From NCBI RefSeq assembly GCF_905404315.1, contig NC_066286.1, positions 565,501 through 629,500 of the forward strand: a stretch of 64,000 bases of DNA, read 5' to 3'. The notes beneath the pieces are model-generated. The model was not told where the DNA came from and ran no database searches. It saw only the letters and a program-made list of their open reading frames with translations. The position numbers were made by a program, and so were the translations under genes. Shown piece after piece: positions 1 to 11,114 of this stretch (the stretch's first letter is position 1; each line of letters opens with the position of its first letter). Origin of the DNA: Leptidea sinapis. Taxonomy: Eukaryota; Arthropoda; Insecta; Lepidoptera; Pieridae.

Positions 1-267
1 AATCGGTTAGCGCGATATTGAGTTATTCGTAAATTTATCATCCACTTCTATACGTACGCATAGGAAATTTAAGACTTTTTATGGTTTTCTCATTGATGCC
101 ACTGTCAGATCTGGACAAAATTACAATGAGACCACACGGGAAGCACCAGCCTTCAAGTAAAAAAAATTATCAAAATCGGTTCACCCAGTCGATAGTTTTG
201 AGGTAACAAACATAAAAAAAGAACATACCGACGAATTAAGAACCTCCTCCTTTTTGAAGTCGGTTAA
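1..267 (-). repeat. Dispersed AACCGACTTC-type repeat, part
   Basis: Read on the minus strand this starts with the block ACCGACTTCAAAAAGGAGGA and continues with a sequence found at about ten other places in the window (for example 8646-9289 and 23669-24440). It has no coding capacity. This kind of repeat is very common in Lepidoptera; I do not assign it to a named family. The remainder of this copy lies left of the window. Confidence 0.75.
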
Positions 268-893
268 AAAGTTGCTACTTTCTTAGCGGAAAGTGAATCG
301 TGTTCTTAATAACTTTAAAAAAATAGTGAACCATACAGAAAAGGAAAATTTAATTGATGAAAGATATGATGAGAATACTTTATTCGACTTTTTTGTAAAT
401 CAAAGTACTGAAAATAAATACCCAACATGAAACTACTAAAGACAAGGCCCTTGGCATGTGCGCAAGAACGAATTAACAAAAATGTACCTACTCTGTGCTC
501 CTGTCAAATCAGACTTTAATGGAAGAGCGTTCATAACTTGTTTTAATCAGTTTATTTTTACGAAAACACCTAAGCAAACCTTCAATTTGTTATTCAAAGA
601 TCTATATATAATACTATATAATACTATTATTAAATAAGTACTAAAAAGGCTATAAAGCGCTATAAAGCGCGTTATCCAAATTCTCTTAAAATAGGATTCT
701 TAAGACCCATATGTAAAAAAGGCAGCCGTAATGATTAAAATAATAACCGACCCCTACTACTACTTGCTTTAATGTACTATTTGCTTAGATAAAATAATTG
801 AAGGATTTCTATGTAACCAAATTAACAAATTTTTGTTAATTTGGTAACATAGAAATCCTTCTTATCCAAAATCCTTCAAATCCAAATTATTAA
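268..893. other. AT-rich non-coding stretch with a near-perfect hairpin
   Basis: No gene seen. Bases 800-861 form a 30-bp stem with a 2-nt loop and one A-A mismatch (815 against 846). The duplicated copy at 6919-6980 has T at 6965, which makes the stem perfect. Confidence 0.7.
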
Positions 894-1690
894 AAACCAG
901 TTCGGTTTTCAGAAAAAGAAAAGCACTACCCAGTTATTGCGAACAGATGATGTAAATAGATCGCTTCATAATAAACTTCTCGTTTTAGCTCTATTTATTG
1001 ATTTTAGCAGGGCGTTTGATATGCTAAATAATAAAATACTATTGCACAATATCGCATACTAGGACCACTTCTAGTTTTAATAGAGTTACAATGAAGATAG
1101 ATGCGTGAAAGTCAAAGTAGCCAATAAATTTAGCAACATAATCACAACAATTAAAGGAACAGCTCAGTGATCGACCATAGGACCTACTGAGCATTTACTT
1201 TATGTTAATGATATGTGTAACATTATACAACATGTGTAACATTGTACAATTTTCTGATGGCACATGCCTTATGGTAGCTCATAAAGACTTAGAAGCTGCA
1301 GAAATAACTATGCAAAATAACTTTACTGTATTGTGTAAATGGGCTCATGATGTCGGCCTAGTAGAAAATGCTCAAAAATCTAAAATTATACATATTCATT
1401 TTCACATATCTCACCTCTACTTCGCCAACTATCATTGCTCACACCCATCAATGCTTGAATACTGAAATAATTAGTCTGATCTGTCGTTGTCCAAAAAATA
1501 GAAACTGCATAATATTGAATGTGTGTGCTTTAAACTACGACCTATACTCAATTAACTATTTATATTAAAACCAAAGCTGCCACACACTACTATGAGATTA
1601 ATTTACACAGCTCTAGCAGATTCAATTATTAACTATGACCTGATTAGTTATGGGAGAACTTCTAAAACTCATATTAATGAAATTTATTAA
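894..1690 (+). mobile_element. Non-LTR retrotransposon fragment: reverse transcriptase, broken
   Basis: An open stretch at 901-1062 encodes the RT region around motif A (LFIDFSRAFD) and ends at a TAG. Further on, in another frame (1202-1465), comes a motif C equivalent reading QFSDGTCLMV, where RTs normally have a double Asp; the second Asp is Gly. Beyond a degenerate part, 1570-1690 still resembles the conserved block after the RT (LISYGRT-like). Stops and frameshifts make it a dead LINE copy of the jockey/CR1 type. It is present four times in the palindrome, two of them cut at the central junction. Confidence 0.8.
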
Positions 1691-1807
1691 ATTCAAATGA
1701 AAATGTTAAAATTATGTATAATTAAATAAAATAAATAACTATAAACATGATAAACGTATGTTGTTTACACATTGCAAGATATGATCAAATTAAATATGTA
1801 ATTCTAA

Positions 1808-1879
1808 GAGAAGTTAATTAACCATCATTTTTAATAATACTTAATTTATCTTACTATTAAAAATGATGGTTAACTTCTC
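1808..1879. repeat. Inverted repeat, about 25-bp arms
   Basis: The arm beginning GAGAAGTTAATTAACCATCA is answered by TGATGGTTAACTTCTC after an AT-rich loop. It lies upstream of Kazal gene A and is mirrored at 13148-13219. No function assigned. Confidence 0.75.
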
Positions 1880-2360
1880 AGGCCTTCTTCTAAGGCCCAG
1901 CAATTAAGAAACATAATAAAATCCAAGAGATTTTGCATTCTAAAGACCAAAAACATCTATGGCACAAGAATGCTAAGTAATTATATTACCTAATGTTTTT
2001 AACGATGTTTTTAATGATTTGAAGTTAATCTACAAAATTTATATAAAATGAATGGAAAATAACAACCATATTTATGTGAAGACTTATGTTAATATAAATA
2101 TACCATTATTTAATTATTATAGTAATGTAACGAAATCGCCAACGCTCGAATCGCTTACCCAGAAAAACCCTTTAGGGAATTGAGTGACCGAGTTTAAATT
2201 ACTTTACTAAATATAGTGCAAGAGTATCTACATGATTAAAAAGTATCAAACTTTCCATAAGCTGAATTATAATATGTAAATCATTAATTTAAATGATAAA
2301 ATATCAAAACAACATACCTCATTAAAAAAAACTAATAAATATTATAATTATAAATGTGGT
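1880..2360. other. AT-rich upstream region of Kazal gene A
   Basis: No open frame or recognisable transposon in this stretch. It precedes the TATA box of gene A and may contain regulatory DNA, but no individual site can be supported. Confidence 0.4.
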
Positions 2361-2368
2361 GTTAAACC

Positions 2369-2375
2369 TATATAA
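2369..2375 (+). promoter_or_regulatory. TATA box of Kazal gene A
   Basis: TATATAA lies 87 nt upstream of the start codon of exon 1. The B and D paralogues carry the same heptamer about 90-100 nt before their start codons, which supports it as the core promoter. Confidence 0.7.
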
Positions 2376-2461
2376 GACCATTGAAATACGTTCACAATAA
2401 CAATCACCTGTAAGTCTCTTTATTGTTTGTTACGTATATAAAGAAAACAAAACCATCAGCC

Positions 2462-3912
2462 ATGAAACTGTTACTGTGTAAGTATTCTTTAATTTTATTC
2501 GGGGAGCAAACTTGTTAAAATCATTGCTTCATTATTATATTATTTACAGTTTTAATTTTTTAGAATATAATGGTCAAGGCTAGTCCATGCGTCGTGCTTG
2601 TAAATTTACTTTGATTTATTTAAAATATTATTCTTAAATTTTAAATTAGACTTCCCAAAGAGACGCTAAGTTCACACATTAAAGGACCACATACAGACAG
2701 AATATGTAATGGAGTTTTATCAGCATTATAAGAGAATCTTCATTCTCTGCAATCACGGACGCCTAGAATTGAAAGGTGTTTGTTTAGAGTCCTGGTATTC
2801 TAACCAGCGTAAGTTTTCCGTACTTAGCACTAGTTCCTCATGGGTAGCCTATTTGTTAAAGGCTAAGATTACGGTTATGGAATGGGTTAAGCCCCGAGCA
2901 TTGCTCCAGAGATTATTATACTCATGTGCACACGATAAATCAAGGGTTGATTTAACAAGACTCCCCGGGTGCAAATGTGTTAAAGAGCCTTTGTCTTCAA
3001 GTCTTGAGCCTGTTTCGTTTGAGTCTATTGCGGCCAGAGCCAACTGACTATCTGTGTGGATGTAAATACACTTACCAACGTAGCCTTTTTTCGTAATGGC
3101 TTCTGCACTTTTTTTTTTTAATCTGTGATTTGCCAAATTTCGGGCACTCTCCCTAGATTCCGTATACCGTATTTCCCAGTAATTCAATTGTCATACCAGT
3201 CCTATATATATCTGTATATACATCGGTGTGTCTGTGCTAATATCTATATTTTAAATTTTTTATCACCTACTGTTGGGCGATCTTAATTATTTACCATTTA
3301 AAGAAAATAATTTTTTTATTTCAGTTTTTTCAGCCATTCTCTCAATCGTTGCTTGGGCAAGTGCAAAATCACAACTCTTCTGTGAAGCAGCGTGCGCAAG
3401 TGACAACCATCCCGTCTGTGGTACTGACGGAAAGACATATACCAACAAATGCTTGTATGTATTGCTAATAATCTATTATGGTGGAGTAAATAGATGTCTG
3501 ACAAGAAAGACGTTAATAATTTCAAAAATTATTTGGAACATATTGAATCATATTATAAACCATACCACCAATTACACAGCTAGCAGCGCTCCTGATATTG
3601 TTGTATTAGAAGAGAGTGTGAGCGGGGGTTTGCTTATGGGGTATTTCTAGCATTCTGGACAAGTTTTAACGTGTTATATTGTCACTATAATAATATCTTC
3701 GTTAGGTAAACCTTAGAATGTCTGAAGAATTATTGCGCTCGTAGATTTATTTTCAACTTATTCCTAGTTCTATATAATAATATTATTTATTCTATCAACA
3801 ATCTATTCTTAATCTTTAGTTTCAGCGTTTAATCTTCTTTAATTATACTTACTTTTCACATTTTAGCTGCGAGTGTCGCGGTGCGAAGGTTGCCCACAAT
3901 GGCGCTTGTTAA
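2462..3912 (+). CDS. Kazal-type serine protease inhibitor, gene A (3 exons, 63 aa)
   Basis: Exons are 2462-2477, 3325-3454 and 3867-3912, with donors GTAAGT and GTATGT and acceptors TTTCAG and TTTTAG; introns are in phases 1 and 2. The protein starts MKLLLFFSAILSIVAWASA, a clear secretory signal. A single Kazal domain follows with the pattern C-x3-C-x7-C-x10-C-x3-C-x10-C and the hallmark PVCGTDGKTYTNKC. Kazal domains insert a loop into serine proteases as substrate-like inhibitors. The second residue after the second Cys (P1) is Ser, which would suit elastase- or subtilisin-like targets (inference). An extra Cys sits between Cys4 and Cys5 (KCFCEC), giving seven, an odd number. Intron 1 contains a minus-strand LINE RNase H fragment. 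A likely ATTAAA poly(A) signal is near 4003. Target and tissue are unknown. Confidence 0.88.
2849..3190 (-). mobile_element. LINE RNase H-domain fragment in intron 1 of gene A
   Basis: The minus strand encodes about 112 residues including YIHTDSQLALAAIDS, the core of an RNase H fold of the kind at the C-terminus of some non-LTR retrotransposon polyproteins, with the TDSQ Asp kept. Only this piece remains. It lies antisense to the gene. The palindrome copy at 11837-12178 differs by two residues (TG-S against TS-L, from three clustered base changes). Confidence 0.65.
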
Positions 3913-4429
3913 TAACCTGAACATGGATAATTCATCTATTGAGAACTTTGAAGCAAATTTAATATAATATGATCATAATATTTTTATAATGTTATTCAAA
4001 ACAAATTAAAGCAATAATTCATTTTAAATTTTTGTTTTATTTAATTGGGCTGTTGTTGGCGGTATTGAAATAATTCATCCCCTACCCTCCACCAGAATAT
4101 GACATCGGTACTCAAAGACTTTATTCCAGGAGGGTACAGTCAGAGAATCCCCCCACGAGCATTTTCGCCCGAGCTGCCCGTCGTATTCTGGCGAAGTCAC
4201 GGAATCACACGTGTCCGAGGACAAACGAGGCAGTTATACCACTGCATACACGACAGACACAGATATATTTACCTAGCAATACGTCATATTCCTATAGATC
4301 CAAAAGAAGCTTTTTGAGGCGTTCTGTATGCAGCGATACCCACCACCCTAGCGCCCTGGTAACATTGGTCTAGTGATTGATTAGTTATTGTGCTCGATTT
4401 TCACTAACCGTTGCGAAATGGCTGTCGCT
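3913..4429. other. 3' flank of gene A; unassigned and repeat-derived DNA
   Basis: The first 120 bases are the AT-rich 3' UTR and polyadenylation region. From about 4029 the base composition becomes GC-richer and resembles LINE-type DNA, but I could not identify a protein domain. Confidence 0.4.
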
Positions 4430-5000
4430 TGCTGGTTAACCGTCAAACTGTCACCGAAAGGCACCGAAGAGGATGGGATGAAGAGTTCCATACCTTGCAG
4501 TATCATATCAGCAACAGCGTAAACAGCGGCTTCTGAATCATACAGCGAAAAACAGGTTTGCCTCCACGAGAAAGACGCAAATAAAACCGCATCTCATCAA
4601 ACACTGCTAACCTATAGTGCCACACGCAGCAGTAAGCTAAACAATGGAGCTGTCTGATCCGGCGCGTGATAGGCACAGTGCTCCGGATCAGAGAGTGATC
4701 AGATGACCACAGAGGAGGGTCAGGGAAACTAGGTAGCCGCCCGGAAGTGAGGTCAACAGAAGGTTCAACACTGCAGATGTATGATCGCAATACCCAGTTG
4801 TGTCTGACCATGTGCTAAGGCGAAGTCGTGAACAGACATTACATGATCGGTGGTACGTGAGCCTCGCCATTCAGTGTGGTGGGCGTTAAAATCGCCAAGA
4901 AACACGATCTTCGCAGTGGGGATCTGTTCCAACACGGAATCTCTAGCCATTTGGAAGTGCTCTTGGAGCCGGGCCGAGCGGTAAAGCTCTCGGATCTTCT
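4430..5000 (-). mobile_element. LINE endonuclease (APE-type) fragment
   Basis: The minus strand encodes an exonuclease-endonuclease-phosphatase domain of a non-LTR retrotransposon: KIVFLGDFNAHHTEW holds the conserved GDFN metal and phosphate site, followed by TTDH and further on SSDHSLIRSTVP, the SDH motif of the active site. The frame is shifted between these motifs, so it is dead. A related piece on the plus strand is at 47380-47640. Confidence 0.8.
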
Positions 5001-5009
5001 GGGACTCCT

Positions 5010-5056
5010 CTCAATATGGGGGTACCACAAGGGTCACGTCTTCGGCCATTTTTTAT
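5010..5056 (+). mobile_element. Tiny RT fragment (MGVPQGS motif)
   Basis: The plus strand reads MGVPQGSRLRPFF, the conserved RT motif that precedes the catalytic double-Asp block. The same element piece recurs at 24935 (reading GVLPGSILGP) and 37205 (GVPQGSILGP), in both cases behind a Kazal copy. It abuts an antisense endonuclease fragment, so the area is a mosaic of insertions. Confidence 0.6.
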
Positions 5057-5061
5057 GAAAG

Positions 5062-5221
5062 AGGAGAACACAGGAGCTTATGGGTCACCTGATGTTAAGT
5101 GATCACCACAGCCCACATTCTCTTGCAACTCCAGAGGCATCACAGCAGCGTTGCCGGCCTTTTTAAAAATGTACCCGCTTATTTTAAGGTAAGGTAATGT
5201 CATATCGTCCTGGAAACACCG
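5062..5221 (-). mobile_element. 3' end of a jockey/CR1-like LINE
   Basis: On the minus strand this matches the last 150 bases of the family also seen at 27919-28345 and 50330-51210: coding for a VFPGRYD-like block, then the GGCCGGCAACGC run, the GGTGATCACTTAACA segment and an A-rich end. It is 5'-truncated and diverged. Confidence 0.75.
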
Positions 5222-5281
5222 CACAAAATGGCCCACATAGCTTGGTTGAACGTGGAAGAAAGCCTCTTAAGAGGCCGGCTC

Positions 5282-5571
5282 CGCAAATTACTTAAGGAAT
5301 TTAAATAATTGCTTACTGTGTTACTATATATTTTGAAATCGATGTTGACGTCTAAAATTAACACGTAACTATTTGTACCTAAATATTTACCAATAACACT
5401 ACATAGTTCTAATACAAATCTGTTTTTATGAGTATCGGGCGGTCTGTACTCCGCACATAAACCTATCTTACAGCGATTACCTACACTTATTTTGCCCGTG
5501 ATACATTCAAACTTCTTAACACACACAATACTTTCTATAAATGTTACATTTTTATGTATATTTAAAGGCAA
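5282..5571 (-). mobile_element. Second LINE endonuclease fragment
   Basis: The minus strand encodes IGLCAEYRPPDTHKNRF and later YVLILDVNIDF, matching the C-terminal half of an APE-type endonuclease; the usual Gly before DVNID is replaced. It is a different LINE from the 4430-5000 piece. Both ends are cut. Confidence 0.65.
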
Positions 5572-5737
5572 CTATATGGTAAAAATGCGTGAACAGCACC
5601 TTAGAAACTTTATGTATCCTAAATATATAATTGACTTACAAAGGAGAAGTACAAAGTGTAAGTAACATTTCAAAAAAAAATATAATGTGCACTAAAAAGT
5701 ATAAAAATTATTGCGTATTTTTATAGAATCTAATTGA

Positions 5738-6386
5738 TTAATCTAATTCTTGTTGCGATTATGGTTATTTTTGGAGTCAGTGTCATCTAATACATAGTTA
5801 TAGGTGAGGAATGAACGTAAGTGCTTTGCAATTTGATAACAGACAGAAATTCTGCCACAGATCGCACCCTTACCGTAAGTCGCTAAGGCGTCCCATTGAT
5901 CATCATATTCGACTACGATAATAACTTGACCATAACTATGTTATGGTAGATGACTTAAATATCCGGATATCATAAAAAAGATTCGGCCGAGTATCGTTAG
6001 TTTGCTCCTAAGAATTGAATAGTTCCGTTACTTTGTCATGGATTCCGTAATCAGAGCCTAACCAAACTCACCAAACTATCCTTTAGGTATATCCTTTCCA
6101 ATAAAAAAAGAATCATCAAAATCGGTTAGCGCGATATTGAGTTATTCGTAAATTTATCATCCACTTCTATACGTACGCATAGGAAATTTAAGACTTTTTA
6201 TGGTTTTCTCATTGATGCCACTGTCAGATCTGGACAAAATTACAATGAGACCACACGGGAAGCACCAGCCTTCAAGTAAAAAAAATTATCAAAATCGGTT
6301 CACCCAGTCGATAGTTTTGAGGTAACAAACATAAAAAAAGAACATACCGACGAATTAAGAACCTCCTCCTTTTTGAAGTCGGTTAA
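5738..6386 (-). repeat. AACCGACTTC-type dispersed repeat, long copy
   Basis: This is a long copy of the repeat also truncated at 1-267. It spans the point where the 6,119-bp unit joins its next copy (6119/6120) without any scar, so the tandem junction is not at a visible break. It shares about 600 bp with 23669-24440. Confidence 0.75.
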
Positions 6387-7250
6387 AAAGTTGCTACTTT
6401 CTTAGCGGAAAGTGAATCGTGTTCTTAATAACTTTAAAAAAATAGTGAACCATACAGAAAAGGAAAATTTAATTGATGAAAGATATGATGAGAATACTTT
6501 ATTCGACTTTTTTGTAAATCAAAGTACTGAAAATAAATACCCAACATGAAACTACTAAAGACAAGGCCCTTGGCATGTGCGCAAGAACGAATTAACAAAA
6601 ATGTACCTACTCTGTGCTCCTGTCAAATCAGACTTTAATGGAAGAGCGTTCATAACTTGTTTTAATCAGTTTATTTTTACGAAAACACCTAAGCAAACCT
6701 TCAATTTGTTATTCAAAGATCTATATATAATACTATATAATACTATTATTAAATAAGTACTAAAAAGGCTATAAAGCGCTATAAAGCGCGTTATCCAAAT
6801 TCTCTTAAAATAGGATTCTTAAGACCCATATGTAAAAAAGGCAGCCGTAATGATTAAAATAATAACCGACCCCTACTACTACTTGCTTTAATGTACTATT
6901 TGCTTAGATAAAATAATTGAAGGATTTCTATGTAACCAAATTAACAAATTTTTGTTAATTTGGTTACATAGAAATCCTTCTTATCCAAAATCCTTCAAAT
7001 CCAAATTATTAAAAACCAGTTCGGTTTTCAGAAAAAGAAAAGCACTACCCAGTTATTGCGAACAGATGATGTAAATAGATCGCTTCATAATAAACTTCTC
7101 GTTTTAGCTCTATTTATTGATTTTAGCAGGGCGTTTGATATGCTAAATAATAAAATACTATTGCACAATATCGCATACTAGGACCACTTCTAGTTTTAAT
7201 AGAGTTACAATGAAGATAGATGCGTGAAAGTCAAAGTAGCCAATAAATTT
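6120..7250 (+). repeat. Second, truncated direct copy of the 6.1-kb unit
   Basis: Bases 6120-7250 repeat 1-1131 at an offset of 6119. The only difference I found is T at 6965 against A at 846, inside the hairpin. The copy includes the start of the RT fragment (7013-7250) and stops abruptly after AATAAATTT, where the inverted part begins. Confidence 0.95.
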
Positions 7251-7776
7251 CAGTAGATAACTAATCAGGTCATAGTTAATAATTGAATCTGCTAGAGCTG
7301 TGTAAATTAATCTCATAGTAGTGTGTGGCAGCTTTGGTTTTAATATAAATAGTTAATTGAGTATAGGTCGTAGTTTAAAGCACACACATTCAATATTATG
7401 CAGTTTCTATTTTTTGGACAACGACAGATCAGACTAATTATTTCAGTATTCAAGCATTGATGGGTGTGAGCAATGATAGTTGGCGAAGTAGAGGTGAGAT
7501 ATGTGAAAATGAATATGTATAATTTTAGATTTTTGAGCATTTTCTACTAGGCCGACATCATGAGCCCATTTACACAATACAGTAAAGTTATTTTGCATAG
7601 TTATTTCTGCAGCTTCTAAGTCTTTATGAGCTACCATAAGGCATGTGCCATCAGAAAATTGTACAATGTTACACATGTTGTATAATGTTACACATATCAT
7701 TAACATAAAGTAAATGCTCAGTAGGTCCTATGGTCGATCACTGAGCTGTTCCTTTAATTGTTGTGATTATGTTGCT
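7251..7776. repeat. Asymmetric spacer at the centre of the palindrome
   Basis: This 526-bp segment is not mirrored across the centre. From 7257 it is the reverse complement of unit positions 1132-1651, i.e. the inverted copy reaches further into the unit than the forward copy does. A short CAGTAG stretch at 7251-7256 separates the two. Confidence 0.9.
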
Positions 7777-8014
7777 AAATTTATTGGCTACTTTGACTTT
7801 CACGCATCTATCTTCATTGTAACTCTATTAAAACTAGAAGTGGTCCTAGTATGCGATATTGTGCAATAGTATTTTATTATTTAGCATATCAAACGCCCTG
7901 CTAAAATCAATAAATAGAGCTAAAACGAGAAGTTTATTATGAAGCGATCTATTTACATCATCTGTTCGCAATAACTGGGTAGTGCTTTTCTTTTTCTGAA
8001 AACCGAACTGGTTT
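7257..8014 (-). mobile_element. Mirror copy of the broken LINE RT fragment
   Basis: Reverse complement of 894-1651, with the same frame breaks and the same FSDGT replacement of the catalytic motif. It runs across the palindrome spacer. Confidence 0.8.
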
Positions 8015-8645
8015 TTAATAATTTGGATTTGAAGGATTTTGGATAAGAAGGATTTCTATGTTACCAAATTAACAAAAATTTGTTAATTTGGTTACATAGA
8101 AATCCTTCAATTATTTTATCTAAGCAAATAGTACATTAAAGCAAGTAGTAGTAGGGGTCGGTTATTATTTTAATCATTACGGCTGCCTTTTTTACATATG
8201 GGTCTTAAGAATCCTATTTTAAGAGAATTTGGATAACGCGCTTTATAGCGCTTTATAGCCTTTTTAGTACTTATTTAATAATAGTATTATATAGTATTAT
8301 ATATAGATCTTTGAATAACAAATTGAAGGTTTGCTTAGGTGTTTTCGTAAAAATAAACTGATTAAAACAAGTTATGAACGCTCTTCCATTAAAGTCTGAT
8401 TTGACAGGAGCACAGAGTAGGTACATTTTTGTTAATTCGTTCTTGCGCACATGCCAAGGGCCTTGTCTTTAGTAGTTTCATGTTGGGTATTTATTTTCAG
8501 TACTTTGATTTACAAAAAAGTCGAATAAAGTATTCTCATCATATCTTTCATCAATTAAATTTTCCTTTTCTGTATGGTTCACTATTTTTTTAAAGTTATT
8601 AAGAACACGATTCACTTTCCGCTAAGAAAGTAGCAACTTTTTAAC

Positions 8646-9289
8646 CGACTTCAAAAAGGAGGAGGTTCTTAATTCGTCGGTATGTTCTTTTTTTATGTTT
8701 GTTACCTCAAAACTATCGACTGGGTGAACCGATTTTGATAATTTTTTTTACTTGAAGGCTGGTGCTTCCCGTGTGGTCTCATTGTAATTTTGTCCAGATC
8801 TGACAGTGGCATCAATGAGAAAACCATAAAAAGTCTTAAATTTCCTATGCGTACGTATAGAAGTGGATGATAAATTTACGAATAACTCAATATCGCGCTA
8901 ACCGATTTTGATGATTCTTTTTTTATTGGAAAGGATATACCTAAAGGATAGTTTGGTGAGTTTGGTTAGGCTCTGATTACGGAATCCATGACAAAGTAAC
9001 GGAACTATTCAATTCTTAGGAGCAAACTAACGATACTCGGCCGAATCTTTTTTATGATATCCGGATATTTAAGTCATCTACCATAACATAGTTATGGTCA
9101 AGTTATTATCGTAGTCGAATATGATGATCAATGGGACGCCTTAGCGACTTACGGTAAGGGTGCGATCTGTGGCAGAATTTCTGTCTGTTATCAAATTGCA
9201 AAGCACTTACGTTCATTCCTCACCTATAACTATGTATTAGATGACACTGACTCCAAAAATAACCATAATCGCAACAAGAATTAGATTAA
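8646..9289 (+). repeat. AACCGACTTC-type dispersed repeat, mirror copy
   Basis: Mirror of 5738-6381, reading forward from ACCGACTTCAAAAAGGAGGA. No coding potential. Confidence 0.75.
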
Positions 9290-9455
9290 TCAATTAGATT
9301 CTATAAAAATACGCAATAATTTTTATACTTTTTAGTGCACATTATATTTTTTTTTGAAATGTTACTTACACTTTGTACTTCTCCTTTGTAAGTCAATTAT
9401 ATATTTAGGATACATAAAGTTTCTAAGGTGCTGTTCACGCATTTTTACCATATAG

Positions 9456-9745
9456 TTGCCTTTAAATATACATAAAAATGTAACATTTATAGAAAGTATT
9501 GTGTGTGTTAAGAAGTTTGAATGTATCACGGGCAAAATAAGTGTAGGTAATCGCTGTAAGATAGGTTTATGTGCGGAGTACAGACCGCCCGATACTCATA
9601 AAAACAGATTTGTATTAGAACTATGTAGTGTTATTGGTAAATATTTAGGTACAAATAGTTACGTGTTAATTTTAGACGTCAACATCGATTTCAAAATATA
9701 TAGTAACACAGTAAGCAATTATTTAAATTCCTTAAGTAATTTGCG
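9456..9745 (+). mobile_element. Mirror copy of the second LINE endonuclease fragment
   Basis: Mirror of 5282-5571 with an identical translation, including the LDVNID variant of the motif. Confidence 0.65.
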
Positions 9746-9805
9746 GAGCCGGCCTCTTAAGAGGCTTTCTTCCACGTTCAACCAAGCTATGTGGGCCATT
9801 TTGTG

Positions 9806-9965
9806 CGGTGTTTCCAGGACGATATGACATTACCTTACCTTAAAATAAGCGGGTACATTTTTAAAAAGGCCGGCAACGCTGCTGTGATGCCTCTGGAGTT
9901 GCAAGAGAATGTGGGCTGTGGTGATCACTTAACATCAGGTGACCCATAAGCTCCTGTGTTCTCCT
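9806..9965 (+). mobile_element. Mirror copy of the LINE 3' end
   Basis: Mirror of 5062-5221, here on the plus strand, ending in an A-rich tract. It directly follows the endonuclease fragment. Confidence 0.75.
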
Positions 9966-10026
9966 CTTTCATAAAAAATGGCCGAAGACGTGACCCTTGT
10001 GGTACCCCCATATTGAGAGGAGTCCC

Positions 10027-10597
10027 AGAAGATCCGAGAGCTTTACCGCTCGGCCCGGCTCCAAGAGCACTTCCAAATGGCTAGAGATTCCGTGTTGGAA
10101 CAGATCCCCACTGCGAAGATCGTGTTTCTTGGCGATTTTAACGCCCACCACACTGAATGGCGAGGCTCACGTACCACCGATCATGTAATGTCTGTTCACG
10201 ACTTCGCCTTAGCACATGGTCAGACACAACTGGGTATTGCGATCATACATCTGCAGTGTTGAACCTTCTGTTGACCTCACTTCCGGGCGGCTACCTAGTT
10301 TCCCTGACCCTCCTCTGTGGTCATCTGATCACTCTCTGATCCGGAGCACTGTGCCTATCACGCGCCGGATCAGACAGCTCCATTGTTTAGCTTACTGCTG
10401 CGTGTGGCACTATAGGTTAGCAGTGTTTGATGAGATGCGGTTTTATTTGCGTCTTTCTCGTGGAGGCAAACCTGTTTTTCGCTGTATGATTCAGAAGCCG
10501 CTGTTTACGCTGTTGCTGATATGATACTGCAAGGTATGGAACTCTTCATCCCATCCTCTTCGGTGCCTTTCGGTGACAGTTTGACGGTTAACCAGCA
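10027..10597 (+). mobile_element. Mirror copy of the LINE endonuclease fragment
   Basis: Mirror of 4430-5000 with the GDFNAHH and SSDH motifs in the same two frames. Just before it, on the minus strand at 9971-10017, is the mirror of the small MGVPQGS piece. Confidence 0.8.
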
Positions 10598-11114
10598 AGC
10601 GACAGCCATTTCGCAACGGTTAGTGAAAATCGAGCACAATAACTAATCAATCACTAGACCAATGTTACCAGGGCGCTAGGGTGGTGGGTATCGCTGCATA
10701 CAGAACGCCTCAAAAAGCTTCTTTTGGATCTATAGGAATATGACGTATTGCTAGGTAAATATATCTGTGTCTGTCGTGTATGCAGTGGTATAACTGCCTC
10801 GTTTGTCCTCGGACACGTGTGATTCCGTGACTTCGCCAGAATACGACGGGCAGCTCGGGCGAAAATGCTCGTGGGGGGATTCTCTGACTGTACCCTCCTG
10901 GAATAAAGTCTTTGAGTACCGATGTCATATTCTGGTGGAGGGTAGGGGATGAATTATTTCAATACCGCCAACAACAGCCCAATTAAATAAAACAAAAATT
11001 TAAAATGAATTATTGCTTTAATTTGTTTTGAATAACATTATAAAAATATTATGATCATATTATATTAAATTTGCTTCAAAGTTCTCAATAGATGAATTAT
11101 CCATGTTCAGGTTA
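10598..11114. other. Mirror of the 3' flank of gene A
   Basis: Mirrors 3913-4429: LINE-like GC-richer DNA followed by the AT-rich 3' UTR of gene A'. No further gene seen. Confidence 0.4.

Larger units (their letters stand above)
1..7250 (+). repeat. Left arm of a giant inverted repeat (palindrome)
   Basis: This arm is the reverse complement of 7777-15026; mirrored positions add up to 15027. By eye I found only four mismatches (3006, 3008, 3010 and 6965), so identity is above 99.9 percent. The arm is made of a complete 6,119-bp unit (1-6119) followed head-to-tail by the first 1,131 bp of another (6120-7250 repeats 1-1131). The window starts inside the unit, so the true left end lies outside. 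The unit carries Kazal gene A and several LINE fragments. The structure is seen directly; whether it is a real recent duplication or an assembly artefact cannot be decided here. Confidence 0.97.

Noticed and set aside
2709..3047. 112-codon plus-strand frame in intron 1 of gene A
   Set aside because: It is the shadow of the antisense RNase H fragment; its own translation has no family features.
3316..3525. Antisense 69-codon frame over exon 2 of gene A
   Set aside because: It overlaps the well-supported Kazal exon on the other strand.
4099..4317. 72-codon frame downstream of gene A
   Set aside because: No domain, low complexity of evidence, and located in repeat-like DNA; kept only as an unassigned stretch.
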